DNA from: Thermoplasmata archaeon
GTDB lineage: Archaea; Thermoplasmatota; Thermoplasmata; Thermoplasmatales; GCA-001856825
DNA: 64,000 bases
Assembly: GCA_021792355.1 (NCBI GenBank)
Contig: JAJYUV010000001.1
Span: 1 to 64,000 of the forward strand
Direction of reading: 5' to 3'
Part shown: positions 7,303-16,173 of the stretch, piece after piece
Layout of the letters: each line of letters opens with the position of its first letter
How positions within the stretch are numbered: the stretch's first letter is position 1
Notes under the pieces: model-generated
Databases searched by the model: none
What the model was told of the DNA's origin: nothing
The model's input: the letters and a program-made list of their open reading frames with translations, nothing else
Translations under genes and position numbers: made by a program

Positions 7303-9710
7303 ACAATCTTCTTTGACTCGAGGGCAGTCACTCTGTCCTTCAACCTATCGAGTTCGTCCTTAATCTGCTTGAAATCCTGCGGGATGGATATTCCTTTTGC
7401 TTCAACTGCTTCTCTTATCGTTCTCTTAACCAGAGCTTGCTGCTCCCTTTCCAGATAAGGTGAAATTTTGGATATAAGTTCAAAGTCGCCAGTGCTTCTA
7501 ATTCCTTTTGCTGCACTTTCCCTTACCAAGAAGAAATCATCCTTCATTCCCCCTATCAGGATGTTTGCAACAGATCGGTCCTTCCAGTAAAACTTTGCAA
7601 TGGCAGCAATTGCCGCAGATCGCGTTTGCCAGTCGTACTCTTTCTTGAGGAATTTCTTTACAGTTTCCAGTGTAGATATGTCTGCCTGCTCCCCAAGTGC
7701 GGTCAGTGCTGCCGTTCTGACGATGCTATCGTAGGAATCAACTTCAAGTCCCTTTAGTAGGAGATGTGTGGACCTTTCCTTACCAATTCGCTGTGCGCTC
7801 GAAATGATATTAGCCCTCAACCGGTACCCCTCCTCCTTTCCAAACATGTCCACAAGTCTTGGAAGCAGGCTTTCATCGTTCAGATTTGAAACGTGCTTGA
7901 TAACTTCTCTTCTGGTCTTGTAATCTAAGTCACCAAGCATTTTCTGAAATGCTGTCGTAGCCTTCTCACCACCTATCTTGGAGATGGCCTCAGCAATCTT
8001 GCCCTTCACGTACCAGAATCTCTCCGTTTCAAAAGATTCAGACAGGAACGGAATCTCAGAAATGCCGAAATTTTTAAGTTCGTTGGCCGCCCTTGCCCTT
8101 TCTATAATGCTCTCTCCATTGCGGAGGAGGTATCTGGAACTCTCCCTTGATCTAGTTGTTGAAATAGTGCACAACACATCGCTCTCAGGATCCAGAGAAA
8201 ATCCCCTGTAATCCTTCTTTTCAAATTCCAGCTGTGTGAGCTTTCCCTCGACGATTACATCCATATTGTCTGTCTTGTCTACGTAGTACACCCTGGCCGG
8301 CATCCTGACCTGGAACGTCCTGCCAGTCTGAGTGATCCTTATCTGCACCTTGCTCCTAGACGTGATTTCCTCGACCTTAAACTCGGGGTGTCCGGCCTCT
8401 TCCAAGAATTGATGGAACAATGCTTCCAGTGAAAATCCTGAAACGCTGGAGAGTGCCTTCCTGAAGTCATCAGTGGATACTCCGTTCATCTTGTTTGTCT
8501 CAAGGTACTCCTTTACTCCGTTCCAGAAAACCTTGTCTCCGAGGTAGTAGTTCAGGTATCTTAAGAACAGTGATGCCTTCTGATACAGGTGTCTGTCAAA
8601 CAACTCCTCCGGCTCCTTATACTTGCGTTCCACAACCGGTCTTCCATAGTTTTCCGAGAATTCCTTCAAATACAGTTCCCTGGCGTTCTCCACTGCGACT
8701 AAAAACTCATCCTTTCCATTGAGTTTCTCAGTATAAATCAGGGCGACGTATGTGGCAAACCCCTCGTTCAACCAGGCCTGGGACCAGTCTTTACACGTTA
8801 CATAATCGCCAAACCACTGATGTGCCATCTCGTGACACACCAAGGGCTCCGATTGGTAGTCTAAATGTGCAATTTCATCGTGAAGGGTCCGGTCCGTAAG
8901 CGTTGTTGCACTGATGTTCTCCATCCCCCCCATTAAGAACAACGAAACGCAAGTCTGATCGTATTTAGAATATGGATATCTCACACCAGTCTTCTGACTT
9001 ATGAATTCCATCATGTTTGGGGAGTTTTTGAATGACCGCTCTGCCATGCTTTCAAATTTCGGAAGGAAATAGGATGTAATGGGAATCCCCTGCCATTCCT
9101 GCTTCAGGGATTTGAATTTTCCAGCAATGACGCTAACGAGGTACGCAGGAAACCTGAAATCTTCCCTGAAAATGAAGGTGGAAAAATCACCATCTATTCG
9201 GTCAGATAGACGGCCATTGCTAATCACGGTATAATCATTCGGAACTGTCACTCTGATTTCGTACGCGCTCCTGGTGTTAGGGTAATCGAAACACGGAAAC
9301 CAGGCATGACTGTCCGTACTCTCTCCATGGGTCCAGAACTGTACCCCGCCCTCGTCTTCGACGAAGTATCCTCCCTTCCTTGGAACCGTTCTGTAGGTTA
9401 TAGTGATAATGTATTCTGAGAAGGCCCTGAAATCACCATACACAACGATCCTGTCAGTGAAGGTATCGAAGCTCGTAGGTACTCCCCTGACGGATACGTT
9501 GTACACATCCATCTCAGTCGCATCTATATCCAAATGATCCTGAGGCAGGCTGTTCATCTTGAGGTCCAGTTCGACCTTTCCTTCAATAGCTTTTTCCTGG
9601 AAGTTTATTTTGATGTCGATGACAGTTCTTTTCAGGCTGAACTGTCTCTCCCTCTCAAGTCTTGTCTCATAACCAGTCAGTGGAAAGGGCTTGAACTCCT
9701 GATCAATCAT
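7293..9710 (-). CDS. M1 family zinc aminopeptidase with C-terminal HEAT repeats
   Basis: Gluzincin aminopeptidase of 805 residues, probably cytosolic as no signal peptide is seen. The exopeptidase motif is GGMEN at 261-265, and the zinc site is HEMAH at 293-297 with the third ligand E316 in WLNEGFATY. The N-terminal beta-saddle domain precedes it. From about residue 520 the protein turns into repeated helical pairs of HEAT/PBS-lyase type, and the last 25 residues (KDELDRLKDRVTALES) look like a short coiled coil. Thermoplasma tricorn-interacting factors F2/F3 are also M1 enzymes of about 780 residues but carry an ERAP1-like C-terminal domain, so this is a different subtype. It probably trims peptides from the proteasome or tricorn, by analogy. 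Confidence 0.9.
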   Translation of the reverse strand: MIDQEFKPFPLTGYETRLERERQFSLKRTVIDIKINFQEKAIEGKVELDLKMNSLPQDHLDIDATEMDVYNVSVRGVPTSFDTFTDRIVVYGDFRAFSEYIITITYRTVPRKGGYFVEDEGGVQFWTHGESTDSHAWFPCFDYPNTRSAYEIRVTVPNDYTVISNGRLSDRIDGDFSTFIFREDFRFPAYLVSVIAGKFKSLKQEWQGIPITSYFLPKFESMAERSFKNSPNMMEFISQKTGVRYPYSKYDQTCVSLFLMGGMENISATTLTDRTLHDEIAHLDYQSEPLVCHEMAHQWFGDYVTCKDWSQAWLNEGFATYVALIYTEKLNGKDEFLVAVENARELYLKEFSENYGRPVVERKYKEPEELFDRHLYQKASLFLRYLNYYLGDKVFWNGVKEYLETNKMNGVSTDDFRKALSSVSGFSLEALFHQFLEEAGHPEFKVEEITSRSKVQIRITQTGRTFQVRMPARVYYVDKTDNMDVIVEGKLTQLEFEKKDYRGFSLDPESDVLCTISTTRSRESSRYLLRNGESIIERARAANELKNFGISEIPFLSESFETERFWYVKGKIAEAISKIGGEKATTAFQKMLGDLDYKTRREVIKHVSNLNDESLLPRLVDMFGKEEGYRLRANIISSAQRIGKERSTHLLLKGLEVDSYDSIVRTAALTALGEQADISTLETVKKFLKKEYDWQTRSAAIAAIAKFYWKDRSVANILIGGMKDDFFLVRESAAKGIRSTGDFELISKISPYLEREQQALVKRTIREAVEAKGISIPQDFKQIKDELDRLKDRVTALESKKIVKK

Positions 9711-9782
9711 ACTTCAGTATGCAAGCTCTCACTATATTCATTTTCCTAAGGCATGGGGAAAGGGGGACAGTTGCGTGGGCTG

Positions 9783-10604
9783 TCAGTCTCCGGATCTATG
9801 AATTATGTTCACTATCGAGTCTATGACAACGTCAGAGTCGTTAGGGAGGGGAATTCTTTCATACCGGATTCCAGCCTCCTCTGCTTCGTTCTTCAGTTTG
9901 TAATCAAGATCGTATAGCACTTCGAGATGCTCGTATATGAAACCAATTGGAACCACCTGGATTTTCCCGAACCCGTGCTCCTTTGAATAAGAAATTGCGT
10001 GCTCTGGGTAGGGGGTCAACCACGAAGGATGGAACGGACCCTGACTGTGGTAAATGTTAATGAATTTCCTCCCTCCGGCTATTAATTTTGACAGTTTCAA
10101 AATGGATTCAGGATAGGGATCGTACCCCTCCAGCGGAATGCTGTGAGCAGAGAAAGTGAGTAAACCATCTTTCAGGCCCTCTATTCTCTTTCTGTAGAAT
10201 TCAATCATCCCCGATTCAAAACCTATGTGAGAAATTCTCACAATTTTCCTGTCCTTTAGGTGAGCTTCGAGAGGAATATAATAACCATCGAAAATGAACT
10301 TCGAATAGACGGGGAAGAGCGGGACCTCATATACCCTTTCCTCAGTGACAAGTTTTCCAGAATCGTTTATAGAAGGTTTGTAATGCTTAGAAAGCAGGTA
10401 AATGCTATATCCTTCTGGCTCGAGCTTTTTTGCGAGTTTCGTCTTAATTCCCTTCACTATTTCTGTTGACGGTGATTCTCCTCCGACGATGTCGAGTTTC
10501 TCGAGGTTTTCCTTCACAAGAGATTCTGGAGGCTCCCTTCCATGAAGGATATCCTTAAGATAATCGCGAATCTCATCTCTCCTCTCTGGAAATCCATAAT
10601 ACAT
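9783..10604 (-). CDS. hemH: Ferrochelatase
   Basis: Inserts ferrous iron into a porphyrin at the end of heme synthesis. Ferrochelatase features are the N-terminal YYGFPERRDE (equivalent of NLGTP), LLTFSAHSIPLEG with the catalytic His at about two-thirds, YHSQGPFHPSWLTP, and PIGFIYEHLEVLYDLD near the end. The start is uncertain. The ATG at 10604 gives 273 residues and no overlap with hemE, but the KAVVL codons just before it match the first beta strand of the family. The only upstream in-frame ATG, at 10697, would overlap hemE by 80 bases. Translation from a non-ATG codon or coupling through the hemE stop should be considered. It is transcribed with hemE. Confidence 0.88.
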   Translation of the reverse strand: MYYGFPERRDEIRDYLKDILHGREPPESLVKENLEKLDIVGGESPSTEIVKGIKTKLAKKLEPEGYSIYLLSKHYKPSINDSGKLVTEERVYEVPLFPVYSKFIFDGYYIPLEAHLKDRKIVRISHIGFESGMIEFYRKRIEGLKDGLLTFSAHSIPLEGYDPYPESILKLSKLIAGGRKFINIYHSQGPFHPSWLTPYPEHAISYSKEHGFGKIQVVPIGFIYEHLEVLYDLDYKLKNEAEEAGIRYERIPLPNDSDVVIDSIVNIIHRSGD

Positions 10605-10617
10605 CAGGACGACTGCC

Positions 10618-11598
10618 TTACCTTTCGTATGCGTGCACCTCCCGTGTGACGAGCTCCAGCTTTCTCCAGTCAGCCCAGGGAGGAACACCGTGTCCAAGAT
10701 TGAATATATGGCCCTTGAATTTTCTGCCCTGATCCATAATTCTCGAAGTCTCCCTCTTCAGATACCCATCGTCCGTTCCCAACAGGTAAGGATCCAGGTT
10801 GCCCTGTACAATACAGTCATTGCACATCACATTAAATCTATCCAAGCCCGTTCTCCAGTCGATGGAAAAGACGTCAGGTCTCAGTTCAATGAACCTGTGA
10901 TAGAGATGAGATGCCCCCTCGCTGAAGAAGATGACGGGTCTTCCCAGCTCCTTGACTTTTTCAACAAAATATTTCTCGTTTTTCTCGAGGTGGGAGGTGT
11001 AGTAATTCTCCGATACTCCTCCGAGCCAGCTGTCAAAAATCTGGATGACATCGGCTCCTGAGTCAACCTGTAGTTTTGCAAAGTCCAATATTTCTTCTGT
11101 CAAATCTTCAAGAATGTTCTCGTCGCCAGATGCTAGCACCTCCTTTGACCTGTGATAGCCAGGCTTTCCTTGGTCATAGAGATAGGACAGAGTGGTAAAC
11201 GGTCCACCGACCACTCCCACTATAGTCTTTTCGCGGTGTTCTTCGCTGATCCTCTTCAGCCCCTTGGAAAGGGGGGAATAATAATCAAAATTATCATCTC
11301 TTCCCTTTGTCACAGAGATCCCATTTTCGTATGAGACTTTATACCCAAGCCTGGTGAACGGTACCAAGATATCCGTAAATATGACGACTGCATCTACATC
11401 GAAGTAATCGAGGGGAAGAGAGGAGATCCTCGATATCGTCAAGGGATCCTTCAGCATATCCAGGAAGGTCTTCCCTTTTTTCAGTGATTCGTATTCTGGC
11501 AAATATCTACCCGCCTGTCTCATGAACCAAACGGCACTATCGTTCAGATTTCCCTTGGAGATTTCGAGTACCTTCTTTCCATTAGTCACATTTCTCAA
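10618..11598 (-). CDS. hemE: Uroporphyrinogen decarboxylase
   Basis: Decarboxylates uroporphyrinogen III to coproporphyrinogen III. The diagnostic signature WFMRQAGRYLPEY is at residues 24-36, with the substrate-binding arginines R27 and R31, and FTDILVP follows with D76. A C-terminal GHGVPPWAD completes the usual pattern, and the length of 326 is normal. It heads the minus-strand pair hemE-hemH and diverges from the radical SAM gene, with a 234-base intergenic space holding both promoters. Presence of HemE means heme here is made through coproporphyrinogen, not through the siroheme (Ahb) branch. Confidence 0.95.
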   Translation of the reverse strand: MRNVTNGKKVLEISKGNLNDSAVWFMRQAGRYLPEYESLKKGKTFLDMLKDPLTISRISSLPLDYFDVDAVVIFTDILVPFTRLGYKVSYENGISVTKGRDDNFDYYSPLSKGLKRISEEHREKTIVGVVGGPFTTLSYLYDQGKPGYHRSKEVLASGDENILEDLTEEILDFAKLQVDSGADVIQIFDSWLGGVSENYYTSHLEKNEKYFVEKVKELGRPVIFFSEGASHLYHRFIELRPDVFSIDWRTGLDRFNVMCNDCIVQGNLDPYLLGTDDGYLKRETSRIMDQGRKFKGHIFNLGHGVPPWADWRKLELVTREVHAYER

Positions 11599-11802
11599 AG
11601 TCCTATGAGTATTTATTGTTTTGAATTAATGTCGTTTGGAAGTCCTTTCCCCGTAGGAGATAAAGAGCGGATAAAACAGAAAGTCGATGTGTTCATACCC
11701 TAAAAGACTCCGCTAGGAGAAGATGCAACCTGCCGAAAATAGCCTTCGCATATAAGAACGGTGGACTCTCCTCTCCTATGATCGCAACAGGCATGACGAC
11801 TC

Positions 11803-11818
11803 TCTTAAATATAAATCA
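11803..11818 (+). promoter_or_regulatory. TATA-like box for the heme-locus radical SAM gene
   Basis: CTTAAATATAAATC lies about 25 bases ahead of the GTG start at 11833, the distance expected for a leaderless archaeal transcript. It would drive the radical SAM gene and probably the following heme genes. Confidence 0.5.
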
Positions 11819-11832
11819 TCACTTAACCGGTA

Positions 11833-12963
11833 GTGAACCCACATCCTATCGACTACAACTCCAAGCCGATACTGATATTCTGGGAAACCACGAAGGCCTG
11901 CGACCTTGCATGCAAACACTGCAGGGCGTCTGCACTGGTGGAAGGATTGCCAGACGAGATGACAATAGAAGAATCTCTCGGGTTTGTAGAACAGATAAAG
12001 GAGTTTGGTCCTCCCTACCCTATCCTCATTTTGACCGGCGGGGACATCATGAAGAAAAGAGGGTTAGAGCAGATCCTTGAGAAGGCGAAACAGCTTGGCA
12101 TCCCTGCTTCTATGTCACCCAGTGCCACTCCTCTTCTGAACGATGAAGCATTTGAAATGATGGAGAAATATGGGGTCAAATCTCTGTCTCTCAGCCTGGA
12201 TGGAGCCTCTTCAGATACCCACGACTGGCTGAGGGGGTATATCGGAACTTTTGACAAGACGGTAGACCTTGCCAGGAAGGTAATATCAAGAGGATTCACT
12301 CTCCAGATCAACACCACAGTCTTCAAGAAAAACGTTCACGAGCTTCCAAAGTTGCTAAAGATTCTACTGGATACCAAGGTCAAGACGTGGGAAGTGTTTT
12401 CACTCATAAAGACGGGCAGGGGAATCGATAGGGAGGATCTAGATCCTGATGCGTACGAAGACGTCTTCAACTATCTCGAATTTGCGTCCAGATATGGGAT
12501 TTCTATAAGAACGGTCGAAGCCCCATTCTTCAGAAGAATATTGATAGAGCGCGAAAAGACTGCCTATGATGGAGGAGAGCTCTATAAGAAGTTAGTCGAA
12601 GACACGATAAAACTCCTTGGCACGCCAGGAACACGTCCTAAGGGGCACACCAGTCAGACCAGGGACGGAAAAGGAATAATTTTTGTCGCCCACAACGGAG
12701 ACGTCAACCCATCAGGATTCTTGCCCATCAAATTAGGGAATGTGAAGGAGAAAACCATTAACGAAATATACAGAAGCAACGATACCCTCATTAAACTTAG
12801 GGACTCCAGGAATTTCAAGGGTAGATGCGGTGCCTGTGAGTATTCTGATATCTGTGGCGGTTCCAGGTCAAGAGCGTACAGCTATTTCGGCGATATATTT
12901 GAAGAAGATCCTAGGTGTGTATATGTACCAGAGTCCATGAAAGCTTTGAATAGCGCAAAGTGA
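11833..12963 (+). CDS. Radical SAM/SPASM protein of the heme locus
   Basis: Radical SAM enzyme of 376 residues. The [4Fe-4S] motif CDLACKHC gives C23, C27 and C30; LTGGDIM is the SAM-binding GGE-like motif. The C-terminus has a SPASM-like cluster with C332, C335, C341 (CGACEYSDIC) and C362. It resembles the AhbD/PqqE-like group, and the TIGR04053-type family that I recall from archaea and bacilli. It starts the plus-strand heme block: HemJ-like, hemL, hemC, hemD, hemA and hemB follow. No HemF, HemN or HemW-type protein is in the window, so oxidative decarboxylation of coproporphyrin(ogen) or iron-coproporphyrin is a reasonable candidate role. That is inference from position and family, not shown. 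Confidence 0.85.
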   Translation: MNPHPIDYNSKPILIFWETTKACDLACKHCRASALVEGLPDEMTIEESLGFVEQIKEFGPPYPILILTGGDIMKKRGLEQILEKAKQLGIPASMSPSATPLLNDEAFEMMEKYGVKSLSLSLDGASSDTHDWLRGYIGTFDKTVDLARKVISRGFTLQINTTVFKKNVHELPKLLKILLDTKVKTWEVFSLIKTGRGIDREDLDPDAYEDVFNYLEFASRYGISIRTVEAPFFRRILIEREKTAYDGGELYKKLVEDTIKLLGTPGTRPKGHTSQTRDGKGIIFVAHNGDVNPSGFLPIKLGNVKEKTINEIYRSNDTLIKLRDSRNFKGRCGACEYSDICGGSRSRAYSYFGDIFEEDPRCVYVPESMKALNSAK

Positions 12964-12976
12964 TCTAGCTATTACT

Positions 12977-13483
12977 ATGTTTGATCTATTGCTCATATCC
13001 ATTCTGTTCATCCATGTTATTTGCGCGGTATTTCTAGTCGGTTCTTCCATATTCGTATGGGTTATAGTGTGGCCAGCAAGCAGCATAACTATGCCCGACG
13101 AAAAGCAAAGGACGCGATTCATGTCTGTGATGGGGAAAAAGTATGCACTATGGACAAACATCTCTATTGTTCTGCTGACGGTTACCGGAATCCTTCTTAT
13201 CTACCTCTACAGGCCCTCGTATATCACTAACTTCTCCTACGCAATATCCACTCAGTGGGGTTACGTCCTGACGGTAAAGATCGTGGCAGTGGCGCTGATG
13301 TACGGCATACTCTACGGTAATAACCTCTGGCACGGGAAGAAATTCCCCAAACTAGCTGAAGCGGGACAATTTGAAGAACTAAAAAGAATGAGGAGGTATT
13401 CGCACATATTCTCGTTTATCACCGTAGGTCTGATGGTCATCATAGTATTGATTGCAGAGATATTGGCCGGGGTGTTCTTTTGA
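12977..13483 (+). CDS. HemJ/CopD-like four-helix membrane protein
   Basis: A 168-residue protein with four membrane helices (about 4-31, 60-77, 93-114, 143-167). The first helix carries H13 in LFIHVICAVFLVG and the third starts GYVLTVKIVAV with K101. HemJ, the oxygen-independent protoporphyrinogen oxidase of many bacteria, has an essential His in helix 1 and an essential Lys in helix 3 (H10 and K83 in Synechocystis, as I recall), and CopD copper-export proteins share the fold. It is 13 bases after the radical SAM gene and its TGA overlaps the TTG start of hemL. The heme context favours HemJ function over copper transport; the sequence alone cannot separate them. Confidence 0.8.
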   Translation: MFDLLLISILFIHVICAVFLVGSSIFVWVIVWPASSITMPDEKQRTRFMSVMGKKYALWTNISIVLLTVTGILLIYLYRPSYITNFSYAISTQWGYVLTVKIVAVALMYGILYGNNLWHGKKFPKLAEAGQFEELKRMRRYSHIFSFITVGLMVIIVLIAEILAGVFF

Positions 13484-14673
13484 GCCGGAGCGAAGAACTG
13501 TTCAATAGGGCAACCAGATGGTTTCCGATGGGCGTCAACAGTCCTGTACGCTACTACCCTCCTTACCCAAGATTCATCAGGAAGGCAAAGGGGTCCAGAA
13601 TATGGGATGTCGATGAAAAGGAGTACATCGATTTCTTGCTCGCGTACGGTCCACTCATCCTTGGCCATAGACCGGAAAGAGTCATCAATAGAATAAGAGA
13701 GACTCTGGAGATTGGAACGATGTTTGGGGCACCAACCGAGCAGGAGGTTCAGTTTGGTGAGATCTTTGCGAAAGCAGCAGCGCTGGACAAGATCAGATTT
13801 GTCAATACGGGCACAGAGGCAACTATGCACTCAATCAGGCTTGCCATACACCACACAAAGCGGAAAAAGGTCCTTAAGATCAAAGGAGGGTATCACGGTA
13901 CTCATCAGTTCAATTTTGATTCCGATTACGTAGAATCCGTAGAATTCAACTCTCCTGAAATGATCAAGGAGAAGCTTTCCGGAGGAGAATTTGCCTGCTT
14001 GATCCTCGAACCGGTAATGGGCAATTTAGGGGTCATTAATCCAGAAGAGGGTTATCTTGAAGAGGTCAGGGAGATCACAGAGAATACTGGGACATTGCTG
14101 ATCATAGACGAAGTTATCACCGGCTTCAGAACAGGATTCTTCCCGTACCATGCCACAAAGCGGATTGATCCAGACTTGGCTACCTACGCAAAAATAATAG
14201 GAGGCGGTCTCCCACTTGGGGCATTTGGAGGGAAGGAAGAGATAATGAAGGAAGTCAGACCTTCTGGGGCATTCCCCCAGGCAGGAACCTATTCAGGCAA
14301 TCCCGTCTCTGTTGCAGCGGGTCTGGAAACACTAAAGATCCTTTCGTCGAAGGACTATTCGAGACTTAAAAGAATGACCGACTTAGCGGTAAGGTATCTT
14401 TCAGAATCTGGATTGACTGTAAACTCTCAAACAGGAATGCTTTCCTTATTCTTTACTGATAAAGGAGTATCGAAGGCCTCCGAGGCAATGAAGTCAAGTA
14501 AGGAACTTTATCCCCAGTTTTTTAATGAAGCACTCAAGAGAGGCGTCTTCTTAGCTCCTTCTTACGACGAAACAATTTTCATCAGCTTTGTCCATAGTGA
14601 AAGTGAGGTCAAGGAGACGTTCCAGTCTCTATCGGAGGTAGCGGAAAGACTATGGAAGGCCCGGTCAAGATAG
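13480..14673 (+). CDS. hemL: Glutamate-1-semialdehyde 2,1-aminomutase
   Basis: PLP enzyme converting glutamate 1-semialdehyde to 5-aminolevulinate. Family signatures include the N-terminal GVNSPVR, FVNTGTEATMHSIRLA, IIDEVITGFR, and the PLP lysine K238 in TYAKIIGGGLPLGAFGG. At 397 residues it is slightly shorter than bacterial HemL (about 430). The start is a TTG that overlaps the TGA of the HemJ-like gene, and the end overlaps hemC by 22 bases, so translation in this block is tightly coupled. With HemA it forms the C5 route to ALA. Confidence 0.94.
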   Translation: MSRSEELFNRATRWFPMGVNSPVRYYPPYPRFIRKAKGSRIWDVDEKEYIDFLLAYGPLILGHRPERVINRIRETLEIGTMFGAPTEQEVQFGEIFAKAAALDKIRFVNTGTEATMHSIRLAIHHTKRKKVLKIKGGYHGTHQFNFDSDYVESVEFNSPEMIKEKLSGGEFACLILEPVMGNLGVINPEEGYLEEVREITENTGTLLIIDEVITGFRTGFFPYHATKRIDPDLATYAKIIGGGLPLGAFGGKEEIMKEVRPSGAFPQAGTYSGNPVSVAAGLETLKILSSKDYSRLKRMTDLAVRYLSESGLTVNSQTGMLSLFFTDKGVSKASEAMKSSKELYPQFFNEALKRGVFLAPSYDETIFISFVHSESEVKETFQSLSEVAERLWKARSR

Positions 14674-15497
14674 CCACCAGAGGTTCACGGCTCGCTCTCA
14701 AACAGTTCGAGATAGTATCAAAGGAACTTGAAAGTCACGGTTTGCAAAGTCAACCGGTCATAATTAAGTCACATGGAGAACGCGATACCAGTACTCCTCT
14801 CTATAACATGAAGGAGCAAGGCATTTTCGTTAGAAATCTAAACGATCAGATCCTTAGCGGGGAGGTGGTCGCTGCGGTGCACTCTGCAAAAGACATACCG
14901 ACAGAGATCGATCCAAAACTTGAGATCAGTTATTTTTCGAGAAGGGGAGATCCCAGGGACTATTTTGTCTCAGAGGTGTCACTGGAGGGGTTTTCAGGGA
15001 CTGTTGGCTCGAGTTCAATCAGGAGAAAAAACTTCATTCATCTTTTCAATAAAAACGCAAAATTCGAAAACATTAGGGGGAACATCGAAACTAGGATAAG
15101 TAAGTGGGAAAGTGGAGCCGTCGATTCTATAGTCGTTGCAAAGGCTGCCTTGGACAGGCTTGGATTACATCCGCCAGGTGAAGTAATCAGCGAAGCGGTA
15201 TGCCCCCCGGATCCTAACCAGGGATTCATAGCAATCGTGACTGAACGAGGCAGCAAAATAGAAGCATTTCTAAAACTGATTCAGGAACCGGAGCCATTTT
15301 GGGAGGCGTCAATGGAAAGAGACCTCATGGTGAGATTGGACCTTGGATGCAATCTTGCCGCAAGCATAAGGGCCAAGTATTCTGATAAAACCGTGAGTTT
15401 TTCATTTGCAAATGAGGTGAGACGGTTCGATTTTTCATTCAAAGATAGGGTGGAGGAGATCGATATAAAGAAACTGGAGGACGTAATTGATTCATAA
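14652..15497 (+). CDS. hemC: Hydroxymethylbilane synthase (porphobilinogen deaminase)
   Basis: Joins four porphobilinogens into hydroxymethylbilane. It begins IATRGSRLALKQ, has the catalytic aspartate D81 in HSAKDIP, arginine-rich GSSSIRRK and IRGNIETRI, and the dipyrromethane-cofactor cysteine C233 in LDLGCNLAA. At 281 residues it is short for the family (about 310), with a reduced C-terminal domain. It starts inside the hemL 3' end and overlaps hemD by 11 bases. Confidence 0.94.
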   Translation: MEGPVKIATRGSRLALKQFEIVSKELESHGLQSQPVIIKSHGERDTSTPLYNMKEQGIFVRNLNDQILSGEVVAAVHSAKDIPTEIDPKLEISYFSRRGDPRDYFVSEVSLEGFSGTVGSSSIRRKNFIHLFNKNAKFENIRGNIETRISKWESGAVDSIVVAKAALDRLGLHPPGEVISEAVCPPDPNQGFIAIVTERGSKIEAFLKLIQEPEPFWEASMERDLMVRLDLGCNLAASIRAKYSDKTVSFSFANEVRRFDFSFKDRVEEIDIKKLEDVIDS

Positions 15498-16137
15498 AGT
15501 GGCCTATGTCGGTGCTCCCCTTGAGTTTGAAATTGGAGGAGTTGTTCAGATTCCCGTTCTTCGGATAGATTACCAGGATCTCTCTGCTATCAAGGAAATT
15601 GGAGGCACCGTGGTTTTCACATCCAAGCGGGGCATTATATCGTTAAAAAAATCGAACGTCTCCTTGAACAGCAACCGAGTCTACTGTATCGGAGACCAGA
15701 CGTCTCGTTATCTGAAGGAGGCCTACTTAGTCGATTGTATAGTACCAAACATTCAGACAACGGAGGGACTAGCAAAACTGCTGATCGGTTCTGAGACCTC
15801 CCTGAATGTGGTGGCAAGCGATCAACTGGATGAGTCATTTCTCGGAAGGCTGAAATCCAACGGGATCAAAGTTGACCATATAGTTGCGTACAAAATCGGT
15901 GAGAACAAGGATGTAGACTATGAGCCTTTGAATGATACAAAAAAGATCCTTGTCGGATCTTCAAGGTCGTTTGAAATCCTCTACAGCAAAGTAGGAAAGC
16001 TCCTGAATGGAAAGGAACTGTACGCAATTGGAAGGCCTACGGAAGCAACAATGAACAGATTAGGTTATATCGTGACCGAGCGGTTCGAAACGCCGAACAT
16101 CCGGTCAATATTAAACATACTCATCACGAAAAGATAA
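15487..16137 (+). CDS. hemD: Uroporphyrinogen-III synthase
   Basis: Cyclises hydroxymethylbilane with inversion of ring D. HemD sequences are weakly conserved; here VVFTSKRGI, VYCIGDQTSRYLKE, VASDQLDESF, ILVGSSRSFE and LYAIGRPTEATMNRLGY are the recognisable parts, arranged as two alternating domains in 216 residues. The start is a TTG overlapping the hemC end. Position between hemC and hemA supports the call. Confidence 0.85.
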   Translation: MIHKVAYVGAPLEFEIGGVVQIPVLRIDYQDLSAIKEIGGTVVFTSKRGIISLKKSNVSLNSNRVYCIGDQTSRYLKEAYLVDCIVPNIQTTEGLAKLLIGSETSLNVVASDQLDESFLGRLKSNGIKVDHIVAYKIGENKDVDYEPLNDTKKILVGSSRSFEILYSKVGKLLNGKELYAIGRPTEATMNRLGYIVTERFETPNIRSILNILITKR

Positions 16138-16173
16138 TTATATCGCCCGTGTTTCAGTGCTAGGTGCGATAAG

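Noticed and set aside
11629..11703. 24-codon frame with a TATA-like sequence upstream, between hemE and the radical SAM gene
   Set aside because: Too short to support; could be chance, and no conservation can be checked here.
13312..13830. Minus-strand frame of 172 codons
   Set aside because: Fully antisense to the HemJ-like gene and hemL, both well supported.
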